64,000 nucleotides of DNA, from positions 6,915 through 70,914 of the forward strand of contig CAMBZR010000006.1 of assembly GCA_945872285.1 (NCBI GenBank), in the 5' to 3' direction. Shown one piece after another: positions 9,050 through 17,655 of the stretch. Positions within the stretch are counted from its first letter, which is position 1. Every line of letters starts with the position of its first letter. The notes beneath the pieces were generated by a model. It searched no databases. It worked only from the letters and a program-made list of their open reading frames with translations, and was not told the origin of the DNA. A program made the position numbers and the translations under genes. This DNA comes from Bordetella parapertussis. GTDB taxonomy: Bacteria > Pseudomonadota > Gammaproteobacteria > Burkholderiales > Burkholderiaceae_B.

Positions 9050-10192
9050 ATGAGAGTACAGCTTGCTCGATCAATTCATGCCCTGCTGATGTGTATGGCA
9101 TGCTGTCTTCCCACTTGGGCTCAGGAAGGGACTTCGGTCTTCATTTCAGAAAAACACGCGTGCCGAGTTGCCACTTTGGTGACAGGACTTGAAAATCCTT
9201 GGTCCATTGCTTTTTTGCCTGACGGTCGGATGCTGGTCACTGAAAGGGCGGGACGTTTACGCCTATTGAGTCAAGATTTCAAACTGAACCCCAAGCCGAT
9301 TGATGGTTTGCCTGAAGTTGTGGCACAAGGCCAAGGTGGTTTGTTTGATGTAGTCTTGCACCCTCTGTATGCTCAGAATGGTTGGATTTATTGGGCTTAC
9401 AACGCGCCTGGGCCTGGCGGCTGGGGTACAGCTTTGGCCAGAGGTAAGCTTCAAGACCACCGCATGACCGAGGTACAGTTGCTGTTCAGCATGCAGCCTA
9501 AAACGCCTGCAAGCTATCATTTTGGTGGGCGCATTGTGTTCGACCAAGCTGGCTTTGTTTATCTGACTTTGGGAGACCGTGGCGACAAAGACCGTGCCCA
9601 AAAACTGGGTGACCATGCTGGCTCTGTCATTCGTCTTCACGATGATGGTCGTGTGCCAGCCGACAACCCTTTTGTTAACCGTACAGGTGCCCTGGCAGAA
9701 AAATGGACCTTGGGCAATCGCAATATGCAGGGTGCGGCACTGCATCCTCAAACGGGTGAACTGTGGACACACGAACACGGGCCGCAGGGTGGGGATGAGG
9801 TCAACGTGATGCGTTCAGGTTTGAATTACGGCTGGCCCGTTATCACTTACGGCGTCAATTACGGCTTGGGCACTAAAATTGGTGAGGGCCAGGCCAAAGC
9901 TGGCTTGGTGCAGCCCTTGCACGTGTGGGTGCCGTCGATTGCGCCATCTGGCATGGCTTTTGTGAGCGGCTCACAGTTTCCCCAGTGGCGGGGCAATTTG
10001 CTTGTGGGCGCCTTGCGCGGGCAGATGCTGGTACGTCTGACGCTCGACGGCGAGAAGGTCTTGGGCGAAGAGCGCTTGCTTCAAGGGCGGTTTCGCCTAC
10101 GTGATGTGCGAATGGGGCCAGACGGTTTTGTCTACTTGTTGACTGACGAAGCGCGAGGGGCTTTGCTTAGGTTGGAGCCAGTCAAACCTTGA
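9050..10192 (+). CDS. PQQ-dependent sugar dehydrogenase (YliI/aldose dehydrogenase-like)
   Basis: A 380-residue secreted beta-propeller of the glucose/sorbosone dehydrogenase family, which oxidises soluble aldoses in the periplasm with PQQ. There is a signal peptide ending in TWAQ. Family segments are PWSIAFLPDGRMLVTERAGR, GGLFDVVLHP, HFGGRIVFD, LGDRGD, HEHGPQGGDEVN and LNYGWPVITYG. The frame is open further upstream, but that part is the guaA scar read out of frame. The ATG at 9050, seven bases after the scar stop, begins the signal peptide. It was presumably the original downstream neighbour of guaA before the island arrived. Confidence 0.88.
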   Translation: MRVQLARSIHALLMCMACCLPTWAQEGTSVFISEKHACRVATLVTGLENPWSIAFLPDGRMLVTERAGRLRLLSQDFKLNPKPIDGLPEVVAQGQGGLFDVVLHPLYAQNGWIYWAYNAPGPGGWGTALARGKLQDHRMTEVQLLFSMQPKTPASYHFGGRIVFDQAGFVYLTLGDRGDKDRAQKLGDHAGSVIRLHDDGRVPADNPFVNRTGALAEKWTLGNRNMQGAALHPQTGELWTHEHGPQGGDEVNVMRSGLNYGWPVITYGVNYGLGTKIGEGQAKAGLVQPLHVWVPSIAPSGMAFVSGSQFPQWRGNLLVGALRGQMLVRLTLDGEKVLGEERLLQGRFRLRDVRMGPDGFVYLLTDEARGALLRLEPVKP

Positions 10193-10348
10193 AAAGATCG
10201 GTTCTGATTTTCGATAGCCACCATGGTTCAAACACCAGTATGATCTCGATTGTCGTGGCTATATTAAGTGTAAGCGAGCGGCAGGTTTAATCCCAATGCG
10301 AGAGTGCCCTGTTGCGATTTTGTAGTTTTCGATCCCGGAACCTTAAAC

Positions 10349-10969
10349 ATGACAACTCCTTTGGCAGACGAACAACGTTTTGCTCGCCTTCACGTCGATC
10401 AGATGACTGACGAGCAAAAGATTTATTTCAACTCGCTGATGGCTGGTCCCATTTCTGGGACAGGCAGCAAGGGTGTGGTGCAGGGTGCAACAAGCTTAGG
10501 GGCTCCGTTCAACGTTTTGTTAAGAAGCCCGGTTTTGGCTGAGCGGATGCGCAAAGTCGGAGAATATCTGCGCTTTGAAAGTGCTATCCCAAAACGCTTA
10601 AACGAGTTTGCGATTCTGATCACCGCTCGCACCTGGACCGCCCAATACGAATGGTACGCACACTTACGTTTGGCACTTAAGGAGGGGCTCGATCCTTTAA
10701 TCGGTGAAGAACTTGCACAAGGGCAACGTCCTTCAAAGATGAAACCAGACGAACAAGTTGTGTATGATTTTTGTCATGAACTTCATACCTGTCACTCTGT
10801 GAGCGACGCGCACTACAACGCCGTGCTCAAGCTTTTTGGTGAACAAGGCGTTGTAGACTTGATGATGGTAAGCGGCTATTACGTGATGGTGGCAATGGCC
10901 TTAAATGTCAACCGCTCACCGCTGCCAGAGGGCGTCATCCCCATCCCTGAGCTTCAAAGACGTAATTAG
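10349..10969 (+). CDS. Carboxymuconolactone decarboxylase-like (AhpD-fold) protein
   Basis: About 206 residues from the ATG at 10349; an upstream in-frame ATG at 10304 is possible but adds an atypical start. The central helical part (RLNEFAILITARTWTAQYEW and YAHLRLALKEGLDPLIGEEL) is typical of the CMD family seen with aromatic degradation genes. Later come VVYDFCHELHTCHSVSDAHY and GVVDLMMVSGYYVMVAMALN. The CxxC pair of true AhpD is not present, so peroxidase activity is unlikely. Its stop overlaps by four bases with the stop of the convergent Bug-protein gene. The precise reaction is unknown. Confidence 0.8.
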   Translation: MTTPLADEQRFARLHVDQMTDEQKIYFNSLMAGPISGTGSKGVVQGATSLGAPFNVLLRSPVLAERMRKVGEYLRFESAIPKRLNEFAILITARTWTAQYEWYAHLRLALKEGLDPLIGEELAQGQRPSKMKPDEQVVYDFCHELHTCHSVSDAHYNAVLKLFGEQGVVDLMMVSGYYVMVAMALNVNRSPLPEGVIPIPELQRRN

Positions 10970-11931
10970 TTTCGTTCTAGATTGACCGAGTCCGCCGTAA
11001 TTTTCCAAGTCTCAAGTTGATCCTGGTTGAACTTTGCCATCGCAGCCGGGGTTGAGCTTTGCATCTCGAAAGCAATTTTCTCAAGTTGTTCGCGAACATC
11101 TTTACGGTTTGCGACGTTGCGCATGGCCTTTTCCACACGATCAACAACTTCCTTTGGCAAGCCTGCGGGGCCAACTAAACCCGCCCAAGGTACGATGGTC
11201 ATGCCCTGAATACCAACCTCTTCTGCGGTTGGAGTACTGGGCGTCAAAGGACTGCGCTTAGGTAAAGAGGTCATCAAGACCCGTAAGCGCCCCTCTTCGA
11301 CCTGTTGGAGCGCACTGCCCGGCGTGCCGAGCAGAACTTGAATCCGACCCGCAATCAAATCTGTGGTGGCCGGCGCATCGCCCTTGTAGGGGACGTGAAC
11401 CATATCAAGCTTGGCCTTTTGGGCGAACTGCGCTGTCGTCAAAATGCTGGTGCCATTGCCACTGCCATAGTTAACTTTGCCCGGATTTGCTCGCACATAG
11501 GCTAAAAACTCAGCCATGTTTTTGGCTGGTAAATCGGAGTGAATAAATAAAAAGAACCCAAATTTTCCGACCAAAGAAATCGGCGTAAAAGCGGTTAACG
11601 GGTCATAGGGGGGGATCTTACGCATCGTCGGTGCGGCGTTCATTCCTGTTGTGGTCGCGAACAAGAGCGTATAGCCATCTGCAATCGAGTTGATCGTAGC
11701 CATTCCGGCAATCGCACCATCCGCACCCCCTCGATTATCAATGATGACGGGCTGCCCCAAGTCTTCAGAAAGTGCCTTCATCACGATGCGTGCGGTCAGA
11801 TCGGCTGCACCTGCCGGAGGAAAGGGAACAATCATTTTGATTGAGCGATTTGGGTAAGTTTGCGCCCAACTCGTACAGGAGATCCCGTATAAGACTAGAG
11901 CCAAGAGCGTGGTCGTGAACGCTTTTTTCAT
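10966..11931 (-). CDS. Bug-family (TctC) solute-binding protein
   Basis: A 321-residue periplasmic binding protein of the tripartite tricarboxylate transporter family. It has a signal peptide cleaved near SWAQ, then YPNRSIKMIVPFPPAGAADL, the signature that opens the binding cleft, and NRGGADGAIAG. MVHVPYKGDAPATTDLIAG and the Asp-containing hinge segments are also typical. No TctA/TctB membrane genes are nearby, which is usual for the many orphan Bug proteins of Bordetella relatives. The ligand is probably an organic acid, but which one is unknown. Confidence 0.92.
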   Translation of the reverse strand: MKKAFTTTLLALVLYGISCTSWAQTYPNRSIKMIVPFPPAGAADLTARIVMKALSEDLGQPVIIDNRGGADGAIAGMATINSIADGYTLLFATTTGMNAAPTMRKIPPYDPLTAFTPISLVGKFGFFLFIHSDLPAKNMAEFLAYVRANPGKVNYGSGNGTSILTTAQFAQKAKLDMVHVPYKGDAPATTDLIAGRIQVLLGTPGSALQQVEEGRLRVLMTSLPKRSPLTPSTPTAEEVGIQGMTIVPWAGLVGPAGLPKEVVDRVEKAMRNVANRKDVREQLEKIAFEMQSSTPAAMAKFNQDQLETWKITADSVNLERN

Positions 11932-12107
11932 CGTTTAGTCCGTGATTTAAAGGTAAAGTGAGATTGGTTTGGTTCTAAGACTGAGTCGGTACAAAGATAA
12001 GGCGCGCTGCGGTTTCAGTCTACAAGGGTTATCCATGGGCTAAGCGCCCTCAAACGTGATTCTAACGATCATTTTTTGCTCAAGTTAGCGTTAAACAGTG
12101 AGGCCTT

Positions 12108-12860
12108 ATGTCAAAAGTGTACGACTTCAGCGCGGGTGGATATCAGTTTTTAGAGGGCGGGTTTCCGTATTCGCAGGCGGTCATTGCGCAACCTGGTTTT
12201 GCCTTACGTAGGGTGCGACTGTCGCGAACTTTGCCTATGTCAGAAGGGTTTGCCTGGATCCGGCAACACTTAGCAGAACAACAGCGTCCAACCACTGCGC
12301 TCTGCGCCTGCGAACTTCGTTCGCCCGAGCCTTTTACCTTCGATGGCTTTAAGGATTTCAACGCTGACTACGTGGCCGTGTTGCGTGACTGGGGCCTGAG
12401 CGCTGAGGGCCGTAATCCCGTTGCGCGCAGCAACTTAGCACCTCAGTATGCCGCGCCAGAGGCACCTGGCTTTTACGCCTTTACGTACACCGTACCGCAG
12501 CAAGACAGTTCTCGCGATTGGGTGATAGCGGGAAGCGGCGAATGGCCTGAAGATCAGCCTTTCCCAGAAGGGATTGTGGCGCGTGGCGACTTAAGCGAAG
12601 CGGGCCTGAGAAAAAAAGTGGTTTATGTTCTAGACACCATGCAAGCTCGCGTAGCGGAAATCAACGCGCAATGGGCTGATCTTAGCGCGGCACAGGTGTA
12701 TACCGTTCACGATTTTTCAGCAACGATTGCAAGTGACTTCTCACAACGTCTGATGTTGAATGCAGGCTTGCAATGGCATCTTTGTCGTCCACCCATTCGC
12801 GAAATCGAGTTCGAAATGGATGTGCGTAGTGTGCGGCAAGAGGTTTGGCAAAAGGTCTAG
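12108..12860 (+). CDS. RidA-like protein, possibly a CnbZ-type 2-aminomuconate deaminase
   Basis: A 250-residue protein. The C-terminal half (LRKKVVYVLDTMQARVAEINAQWADL ending VYTVHDF) follows the RidA/YjgF pattern. The N-terminal half, with ALCACELRSPEPFTFDGF and NPVARSNLAP, resembles, from memory, proteins named 2-amino-5-chloromuconate deaminase (CnbZ). That assignment is tentative. It converges with the ABC transporter operon, overlapping the livM-like stop by four bases. The setting with a CMD-like protein and a solute importer fits breakdown of an aromatic amine or a related compound. Confidence 0.5.
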   Translation: MSKVYDFSAGGYQFLEGGFPYSQAVIAQPGFALRRVRLSRTLPMSEGFAWIRQHLAEQQRPTTALCACELRSPEPFTFDGFKDFNADYVAVLRDWGLSAEGRNPVARSNLAPQYAAPEAPGFYAFTYTVPQQDSSRDWVIAGSGEWPEDQPFPEGIVARGDLSEAGLRKKVVYVLDTMQARVAEINAQWADLSAAQVYTVHDFSATIASDFSQRLMLNAGLQWHLCRPPIREIEFEMDVRSVRQEVWQKV

Positions 12861-13822
12861 TGTTTGCGTTCTAACCAGGTGCCCAAAATTCCTTTTGGCA
12901 TTTTGATAATGAAAAAAACTAACAACGCACCATATATCAACAAATCCAGGCCGTGAATTTGATTGCCAACCACGACGCGCAAGCCTTCTTGAAGTGCCAG
13001 CAAAAACACTGCGCCAAACGTCGGCCCGAGCATCACAAACAGGCCACCTGCGATTGCACCAAAAACGATTTGCAACGAAATCCCAATGCCTGAGACCGTT
13101 TCAGGGTTTACATAGAGCTGATATTGTGCGTACAGCACGCCACCTAAACAAGTCATGACTGCTGATAAGACGGTGATCTGCAATTTGGTGCGCGTGACGT
13201 TAATACCGATTGAAGCGGCAGCCTCTTCGTCTTCGCTGAGCGCTTGTAAGGCATCGCGCTGCATACTTTGATCGACTTTAGTCCACACCCAAAGGGCGAA
13301 GATCCAGGCGATCAAGATGAGATAAAACCAAACGGTCCGGTCTGAAAACTGCATCGCATAAAGCGAAACAGTTGAACCCTCTGGAATACCCGGCACAGGC
13401 GTCACGCCTAAAGAACCACCTGTCACCTCTCGTGTGGCGACAATCAATAGTCGCACGACCTCTGCGAGGGCAAGTGTGACGAGCGCAAAATAATGCCCAA
13501 CGATTTTGAACCGAAAACAGGGGTAGCCGATGAGTAAAGCGAGGACGATGCTTATGCCCACAGCGATGACAGTGCCTAGAATGGGCGGCCAGCCGAGTTG
13601 ATTCCAGAGCAGGACGACAGTGTACGAGCCAACGCCAAGAAACGCGCCATGTCCTAAGCTGACCAAACCGAGTCGTCCCATCAGCGCCCAACTGGTGTAT
13701 ATAAACCCCAAGAGCAAGGCCATAATGATTAAGTGCAGGGGGTACTTACCTAAGCCTAGCCACGGCGCCAAGGCTAATACACCGATGAGTAACAGCATTT
13801 TTTTTGTGAAAATCGAATTCAT
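12857..13822 (-). CDS. Branched-chain amino acid-type ABC transporter permease (LivM-like)
   Basis: A 321-residue inner membrane permease with about nine hydrophobic segments. It has LivM family features (LGHGAFLGVGSYTVVLLWNQ near the start and a GIGISLQIVFGAIAGGLFVM segment late on). It forms one half of the channel with the LivH-like protein and is the last gene of a five-gene operon, five bases after livH. Such transporters in Burkholderiales often carry aromatic or amide compounds and not Leu/Ile/Val, so the true substrate is open. Confidence 0.92.
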   Translation of the reverse strand: MNSIFTKKMLLLIGVLALAPWLGLGKYPLHLIIMALLLGFIYTSWALMGRLGLVSLGHGAFLGVGSYTVVLLWNQLGWPPILGTVIAVGISIVLALLIGYPCFRFKIVGHYFALVTLALAEVVRLLIVATREVTGGSLGVTPVPGIPEGSTVSLYAMQFSDRTVWFYLILIAWIFALWVWTKVDQSMQRDALQALSEDEEAAASIGINVTRTKLQITVLSAVMTCLGGVLYAQYQLYVNPETVSGIGISLQIVFGAIAGGLFVMLGPTFGAVFLLALQEGLRVVVGNQIHGLDLLIYGALLVFFIIKMPKGILGTWLERKH

Positions 13823-13827
13823 CTTGT

Positions 13828-14697
13828 TTAGCGCCTTCTACTCAATATGCCTTCAGGTCGCAAAAACATCATTACGATAAAGAAAACAAAGGCTAGAACG
13901 TAGCCCCATTCGATCGCAAGCACAAAACCTCCGACAGAGATAAATTGCGCAAAAATAAACGCTGCCACAAAGCCTCCGACTAGGTTGCCAAGTCCGCCCA
14001 TCACACAGACTAGAAAAATGATCGGACCAAACGATAGGCCGATTGCGGGGTGGATGTCGTATTGCAAAACAAGGAGGCAGGCTGCTAAGCCGGCTAAGCC
14101 TCCGCCAACAGCAGAGGTCAGCAAATAGATTTTTCCGGGGCTGACCCCCATCAGCGGCATGATGGCGCGATCTTGGCTGATTGCGCGTATTGCAGTGCCG
14201 GCATAAGTTCGATTTAAAAAGAAATAGGTTGCAGCGATGGCAATCATCGCGACAACAAAGGCGATCAGGCGCGCCATCGACAGGCTGATGTCACCTACGA
14301 TTAGACTTGGCAGACGCACACCGATATTTTTGAAATCAATCCCGAAGGCAACGGTCGCAACCGCCTGTAAAAAAAACAGTACGCCACCGGTGACGAGTAG
14401 CTGATTAATGGGTGCTGCTGACAATACCGGTTTTAGGATAAACCAGTGCATCAGTGCTCCGAGAAGTGCTACCGTTATCACGCCAAGAACAATCGCGATG
14501 TACAAGGGCCAGCCCATCACCGAATAAGACCAATAGATGACGTACATGCCAATCATCATCATTTCGGCATAGCAAATCCATACGACGTCAATCACGCCAA
14601 AAATTAGATTCAGGCCGAGTGAAAGTAGGGCAAGCAAGCCGCCAAGCAACAGCCCGTTGACAATGGCTTCGACTAAAAAAATATCAAAAAAGTCCAT
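13828..14697 (-). CDS. Branched-chain amino acid-type ABC transporter permease (LivH-like)
   Basis: A 289-residue permease. The start EAIVNGLLLGGLLALLSLGL is typical of LivH, and RTYAGTAIRAISQDRAIMPL with GVSPGKIYLLTSAVGGGLAG is the segment that contacts the ATPase. Its first 25 bases overlap the end of the upstream LivF-like gene, so translation is probably coupled. It forms the channel with the LivM-like protein. Confidence 0.92.
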   Translation of the reverse strand: MDFFDIFLVEAIVNGLLLGGLLALLSLGLNLIFGVIDVVWICYAEMMMIGMYVIYWSYSVMGWPLYIAIVLGVITVALLGALMHWFILKPVLSAAPINQLLVTGGVLFFLQAVATVAFGIDFKNIGVRLPSLIVGDISLSMARLIAFVVAMIAIAATYFFLNRTYAGTAIRAISQDRAIMPLMGVSPGKIYLLTSAVGGGLAGLAACLLVLQYDIHPAIGLSFGPIIFLVCVMGGLGNLVGGFVAAFIFAQFISVGGFVLAIEWGYVLAFVFFIVMMFLRPEGILSRRR

Positions 14698-15404
14698 TGC
14701 ACACCTAAGTAGGCTTTGTGCACTTCATCGCTTGCCAAGAGTTCGGCCGACGTTCCACTTGCACGCAGTTTTCCGGTCTCAATCAAGTAGCCACGATCCA
14801 CCACTTTTAGAACTTGCTTAATATTTTGTTCAACAATTAAAACGGTGTAACCCTCGGCACGAATTTTATGCATCAGTTCAAAGATTGATTGCACGATGAC
14901 GGGGGCGAGTCCTGCTGAGGGCTCATCTAAAAGCAGCAACTTGGGTTTGCTCATCAGCGCACGGCCAATCGCGCACATTTGTTGCTCACCGCCTGACATG
15001 GTGCCGGCTAGTTGATTGCGACGCTCGGCCATGCGCGGAAACAACTGGTAGACATAGTCAAGTCGCTCTTCGTACGTTTGCCGGGCAGCGGGCGTGTAGG
15101 CGCCCATCTTGAGATTGTCTTGCACCGATAAGCGCGGAAACAGACGGCGCCCTTCGGGCACTTGTGCAATACCTAAACCAACCACTTCATGCGCCGGAAA
15201 ATTTAAATAAGATTGCCCTTGCATGGAAATATCACCAGAGGTCGCTTCTAGCAGGCGCGAGATCACACGCAGTAAGGTGGTTTTACCCGCGCCATTTGGC
15301 CCAATGACTGCGATGGCCTCACCCGCCTTAACGCTTAACGAGATGTCAAAAATCGCTTGAAAACTTCCATAGCCCGCGTTCACGTTCTTGAGTTCAAGCA
15401 TCAA
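14673..15404 (-). CDS. ABC transporter ATP-binding protein (LivF-like)
   Basis: A 243-residue ATPase with Walker A GPNGAGKTT, Q-loop region, signature MSGGEQQM, Walker B LLLLDEPSAGL and switch His region (LIVEQN). Length and order match LivF. The reading frame runs past the usual end into the livH start (…GVQWTFLIFF), giving an unusual hydrophobic tail created by the 25-base overlap. It starts within the last four bases of livG. It powers import together with the LivG-like ATPase. Confidence 0.92.
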   Translation of the reverse strand: MMLELKNVNAGYGSFQAIFDISLSVKAGEAIAVIGPNGAGKTTLLRVISRLLEATSGDISMQGQSYLNFPAHEVVGLGIAQVPEGRRLFPRLSVQDNLKMGAYTPAARQTYEERLDYVYQLFPRMAERRNQLAGTMSGGEQQMCAIGRALMSKPKLLLLDEPSAGLAPVIVQSIFELMHKIRAEGYTVLIVEQNIKQVLKVVDRGYLIETGKLRASGTSAELLASDEVHKAYLGVQWTFLIFF

Positions 15405-16171
15405 GCGACCTCTGTGCTGGTGTTTTTTGCAACTTGATCTTGTAACGTTTGCGCATCCGTACCTAGGTACACCTCTATCACTCGAGGGTTGTGGGCAACT
15501 TCTGAAGGCGTGCCCTGGGCGATGAGCTCACCGTGATCCAGCACTAGGCAACGGTCGATCACTTTCATCAACACCCCCATGATGTGCTCGACCCAAATGA
15601 TGGTAATGCCGCGATCGTCGCGGATACGTTTGAGCATCTGAGCGGCCTGCTCCATTTCGGTCTCATCGAGGCCGCCCAAACTCTCGTCGGCCAATAGCAA
15701 CTTTGGTTGTGTCGCCAGGGCACGAGCCATTTCTAGTTTTTTTAAGCCGGCAGCACCCAGGCCCTCGACTTGTTGTTCGGCATTGGTCGGCAGGTCAATT
15801 AATGAGAGTGCGTCATGCGCGCGATGCAGTGCTTGCGCGCGCGTGATGGGTTCGCTGGCGCCGAAGTAAGCCGCCAAGGTCACATTTTCTAAAATTGAGA
15901 GCTTATAGAACGGACGAGGAATTTGAAAGGTGCGCGCCAAACCGCGCTGGCAAATTTGAAAGGGCGCGAGTCCGTCGATTCTGACGCCGTTGAGATGGAC
16001 CTGTCCTGAACTTGGTGCAAGCATGCCCGCAATCGCATTAAAGGTCGTACTTTTGCCAGAACCGTTGGGTCCGATCAGTCCGATGATCTCGCCCGATTGC
16101 ACCTCAAATGAAAGACGATCAACGGCCGTGAAGCCGCCAAAACGTTTGGTGAGTTCCTTAACAATTAACAC
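15401..16171 (-). CDS. ABC transporter ATP-binding protein (LivG-like)
   Basis: A 256-residue ATPase with Walker A GPNGSGKST, the Liv-type segment FQICQRGLARTFQIPRPF and Walker B LLLADESLGGLDE. The D-loop and switch His lie in IIWVEHIMGVL. The signature region reads LGAAGLKKLEMA in place of the common LSGGQ, as in many LivG relatives. It begins two bases after the binding-protein stop and overlaps livF by four bases. Confidence 0.92.
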   Translation of the reverse strand: MLIVKELTKRFGGFTAVDRLSFEVQSGEIIGLIGPNGSGKSTTFNAIAGMLAPSSGQVHLNGVRIDGLAPFQICQRGLARTFQIPRPFYKLSILENVTLAAYFGASEPITRAQALHRAHDALSLIDLPTNAEQQVEGLGAAGLKKLEMARALATQPKLLLADESLGGLDETEMEQAAQMLKRIRDDRGITIIWVEHIMGVLMKVIDRCLVLDHGELIAQGTPSEVAHNPRVIEVYLGTDAQTLQDQVAKNTSTEVA

Positions 16172-16173
16172 GA

Positions 16174-17463
16174 TTAGTTGGCGTAACCGTGACCCTTTGG
16201 CAGGGGCAGCACAGCGTCTTTGCTTTTAATCGCACTAGGCCAAACAACATAGGTCTCTTTACCAATGTATTGGTGCACAACTGGAGAAGAGAGTTGATTT
16301 TGTCCCGCCATTGACTCGCCGGGCTGAAAGAACTTGACGCCATAGCCCTGAATCGTTCCGCCCACAGGGATATCGGTTTCGAGCGCCGCTTTTCTGAGTG
16401 CTTCAGAGTCGATGCCGCCGTGTTTTTTGATGGCACGGGGCAACACATCAGTCAGAAAAATCCAAGTTTGATTAAAGCCCATCGATACATGCGGAGGAAC
16501 TTGGTCTGCTTTGGTCTCTGCTTTATAGCGTTTCATCATTTCTGCGGTGACGTCTCCGAGGCCAGGCTTCAGAGTCTTTGGGTCTAGCAACTGCGCAGCC
16601 ACTGGGTCTACGTTATAGATGTAGTTCGCATCTGCGCCAAACGTGGCAAACAGTTTGTCGAACTGACCGTAGCCAGCGCCGTGGCCGATCAAAGCACCCC
16701 ATTTAAGGTTTTGCTCTTTCGCTTGCCGCAAAAACAAGGTGATATCCGGGTTATAGCCCGTGTGCAGGATGACATCGGGTTTGGCACGTCGCAATTTAGT
16801 GACCAGCGGCGATAAATCGGGCGAGGTCGCGGCGTAACCTTCTTTCAGTACCACCGAGATGCCGAGCTGTTTACAGAAAGTTTCGTTTCCCATGGCCACG
16901 CCTGCACCATAGGGGCCGTCTTCATAGATCACGGCAACTTTTACGTCTTTGGGGTCTTTACCGAGTTTTGCCTTGGCATTTTCAGCAATAAAGCGGCACG
17001 AAGCTTCGCCAAACTGGTCTGAGTGCACTTGTGCACGAAAAGCATATTTAAGGTTTTTATCTTTAAATACCGCCGAGGCCACGCAGACGCTTGCCCACAT
17101 GAATTTTTTGGCTTGGTCTAAGCGCTGTGCAATCGGTACGCAATGGGCAGAAGAAAAGACCCCCGAGATCATATCGACTTTCTCTTGATTAACCAGACGC
17201 TCTGTCTCGTTAATCGCCACTTCGGTTTTACTTTGAGCATCGACAAAGATTGGGACAATTTTATAGCCCTCGACGCCGCCGCGTTCGTTAATGATGTCGA
17301 TCGCGTGCTTGGTGCCAAGATAGGCAGCGTGAGAGCCGCCGGCGGCTAACGCGCCAGATAAGTCGAACACGATCCCGATTTTGATTTGCTTATCTTGTGC
17401 AAACGTGACGCCGCAAAGCACTAAACTAGAGGTTACGACTGCCAGCAATATTTTTTTAAACAC
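16174..17463 (-). CDS. ABC transporter substrate-binding protein (LivK-like, periplasmic)
   Basis: About 429 residues from the GTG at 17463, preceded by AAGGGGA. The frame is open up to 17637, but only the GTG start gives a clean signal peptide (FKKILLAVVTSSLVLCGVTF-AQ). The mature part follows the Peripla_BP_6 pattern: KIGIVFDLSGALAAGGSHA, the ERLVNQEKVDMISGVFSSAH segment, then AVIYEDGPYGAGVA. It is the first gene of the operon, divergent from an alpha/beta hydrolase, with a perfect palindrome at 17538-17549 in the shared control region. The solute is unknown. Confidence 0.92.
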   Translation of the reverse strand: MFKKILLAVVTSSLVLCGVTFAQDKQIKIGIVFDLSGALAAGGSHAAYLGTKHAIDIINERGGVEGYKIVPIFVDAQSKTEVAINETERLVNQEKVDMISGVFSSAHCVPIAQRLDQAKKFMWASVCVASAVFKDKNLKYAFRAQVHSDQFGEASCRFIAENAKAKLGKDPKDVKVAVIYEDGPYGAGVAMGNETFCKQLGISVVLKEGYAATSPDLSPLVTKLRRAKPDVILHTGYNPDITLFLRQAKEQNLKWGALIGHGAGYGQFDKLFATFGADANYIYNVDPVAAQLLDPKTLKPGLGDVTAEMMKRYKAETKADQVPPHVSMGFNQTWIFLTDVLPRAIKKHGGIDSEALRKAALETDIPVGGTIQGYGVKFFQPGESMAGQNQLSSPVVHQYIGKETYVVWPSAIKSKDAVLPLPKGHGYAN

Positions 17464-17537
17464 GTGGGGTCCCCTTAGGTAAGGATGAGTTCGAAACGGT
17501 TTACGCTTTTGAAGGTAACACCCGTAGAATGATGTGG

Positions 17538-17549
17538 ATACCATGGTAT
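17538..17549. promoter_or_regulatory. Perfect palindrome, likely repressor operator
   Basis: ATACCATGGTAT is a perfect 12-base palindrome in the 192-base gap between the divergent LivK-like gene and the hydrolase gene. Its GGTAT half-sites resemble operators of FadR/FCD-type GntR regulators. No regulator gene is adjacent, so the protein is unidentified. Confidence 0.5.
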
Positions 17550-17655
17550 TCCCTAAGAGGATATTAGAAAGCAAATACCTAAACAGAAGACCCTCATCAA
17601 AGCAGGGCTCACAGTTTTTGAAGTCGTCACTGATCAATCGGAAATCATCTTAATT

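Noticed and set aside
10214..10262. Inverted repeat ATAGCCAC/GTGGCTAT after the sugar dehydrogenase
   Set aside because: The arms are 33 bases apart with no T-tract; too weak to call a terminator or operator.
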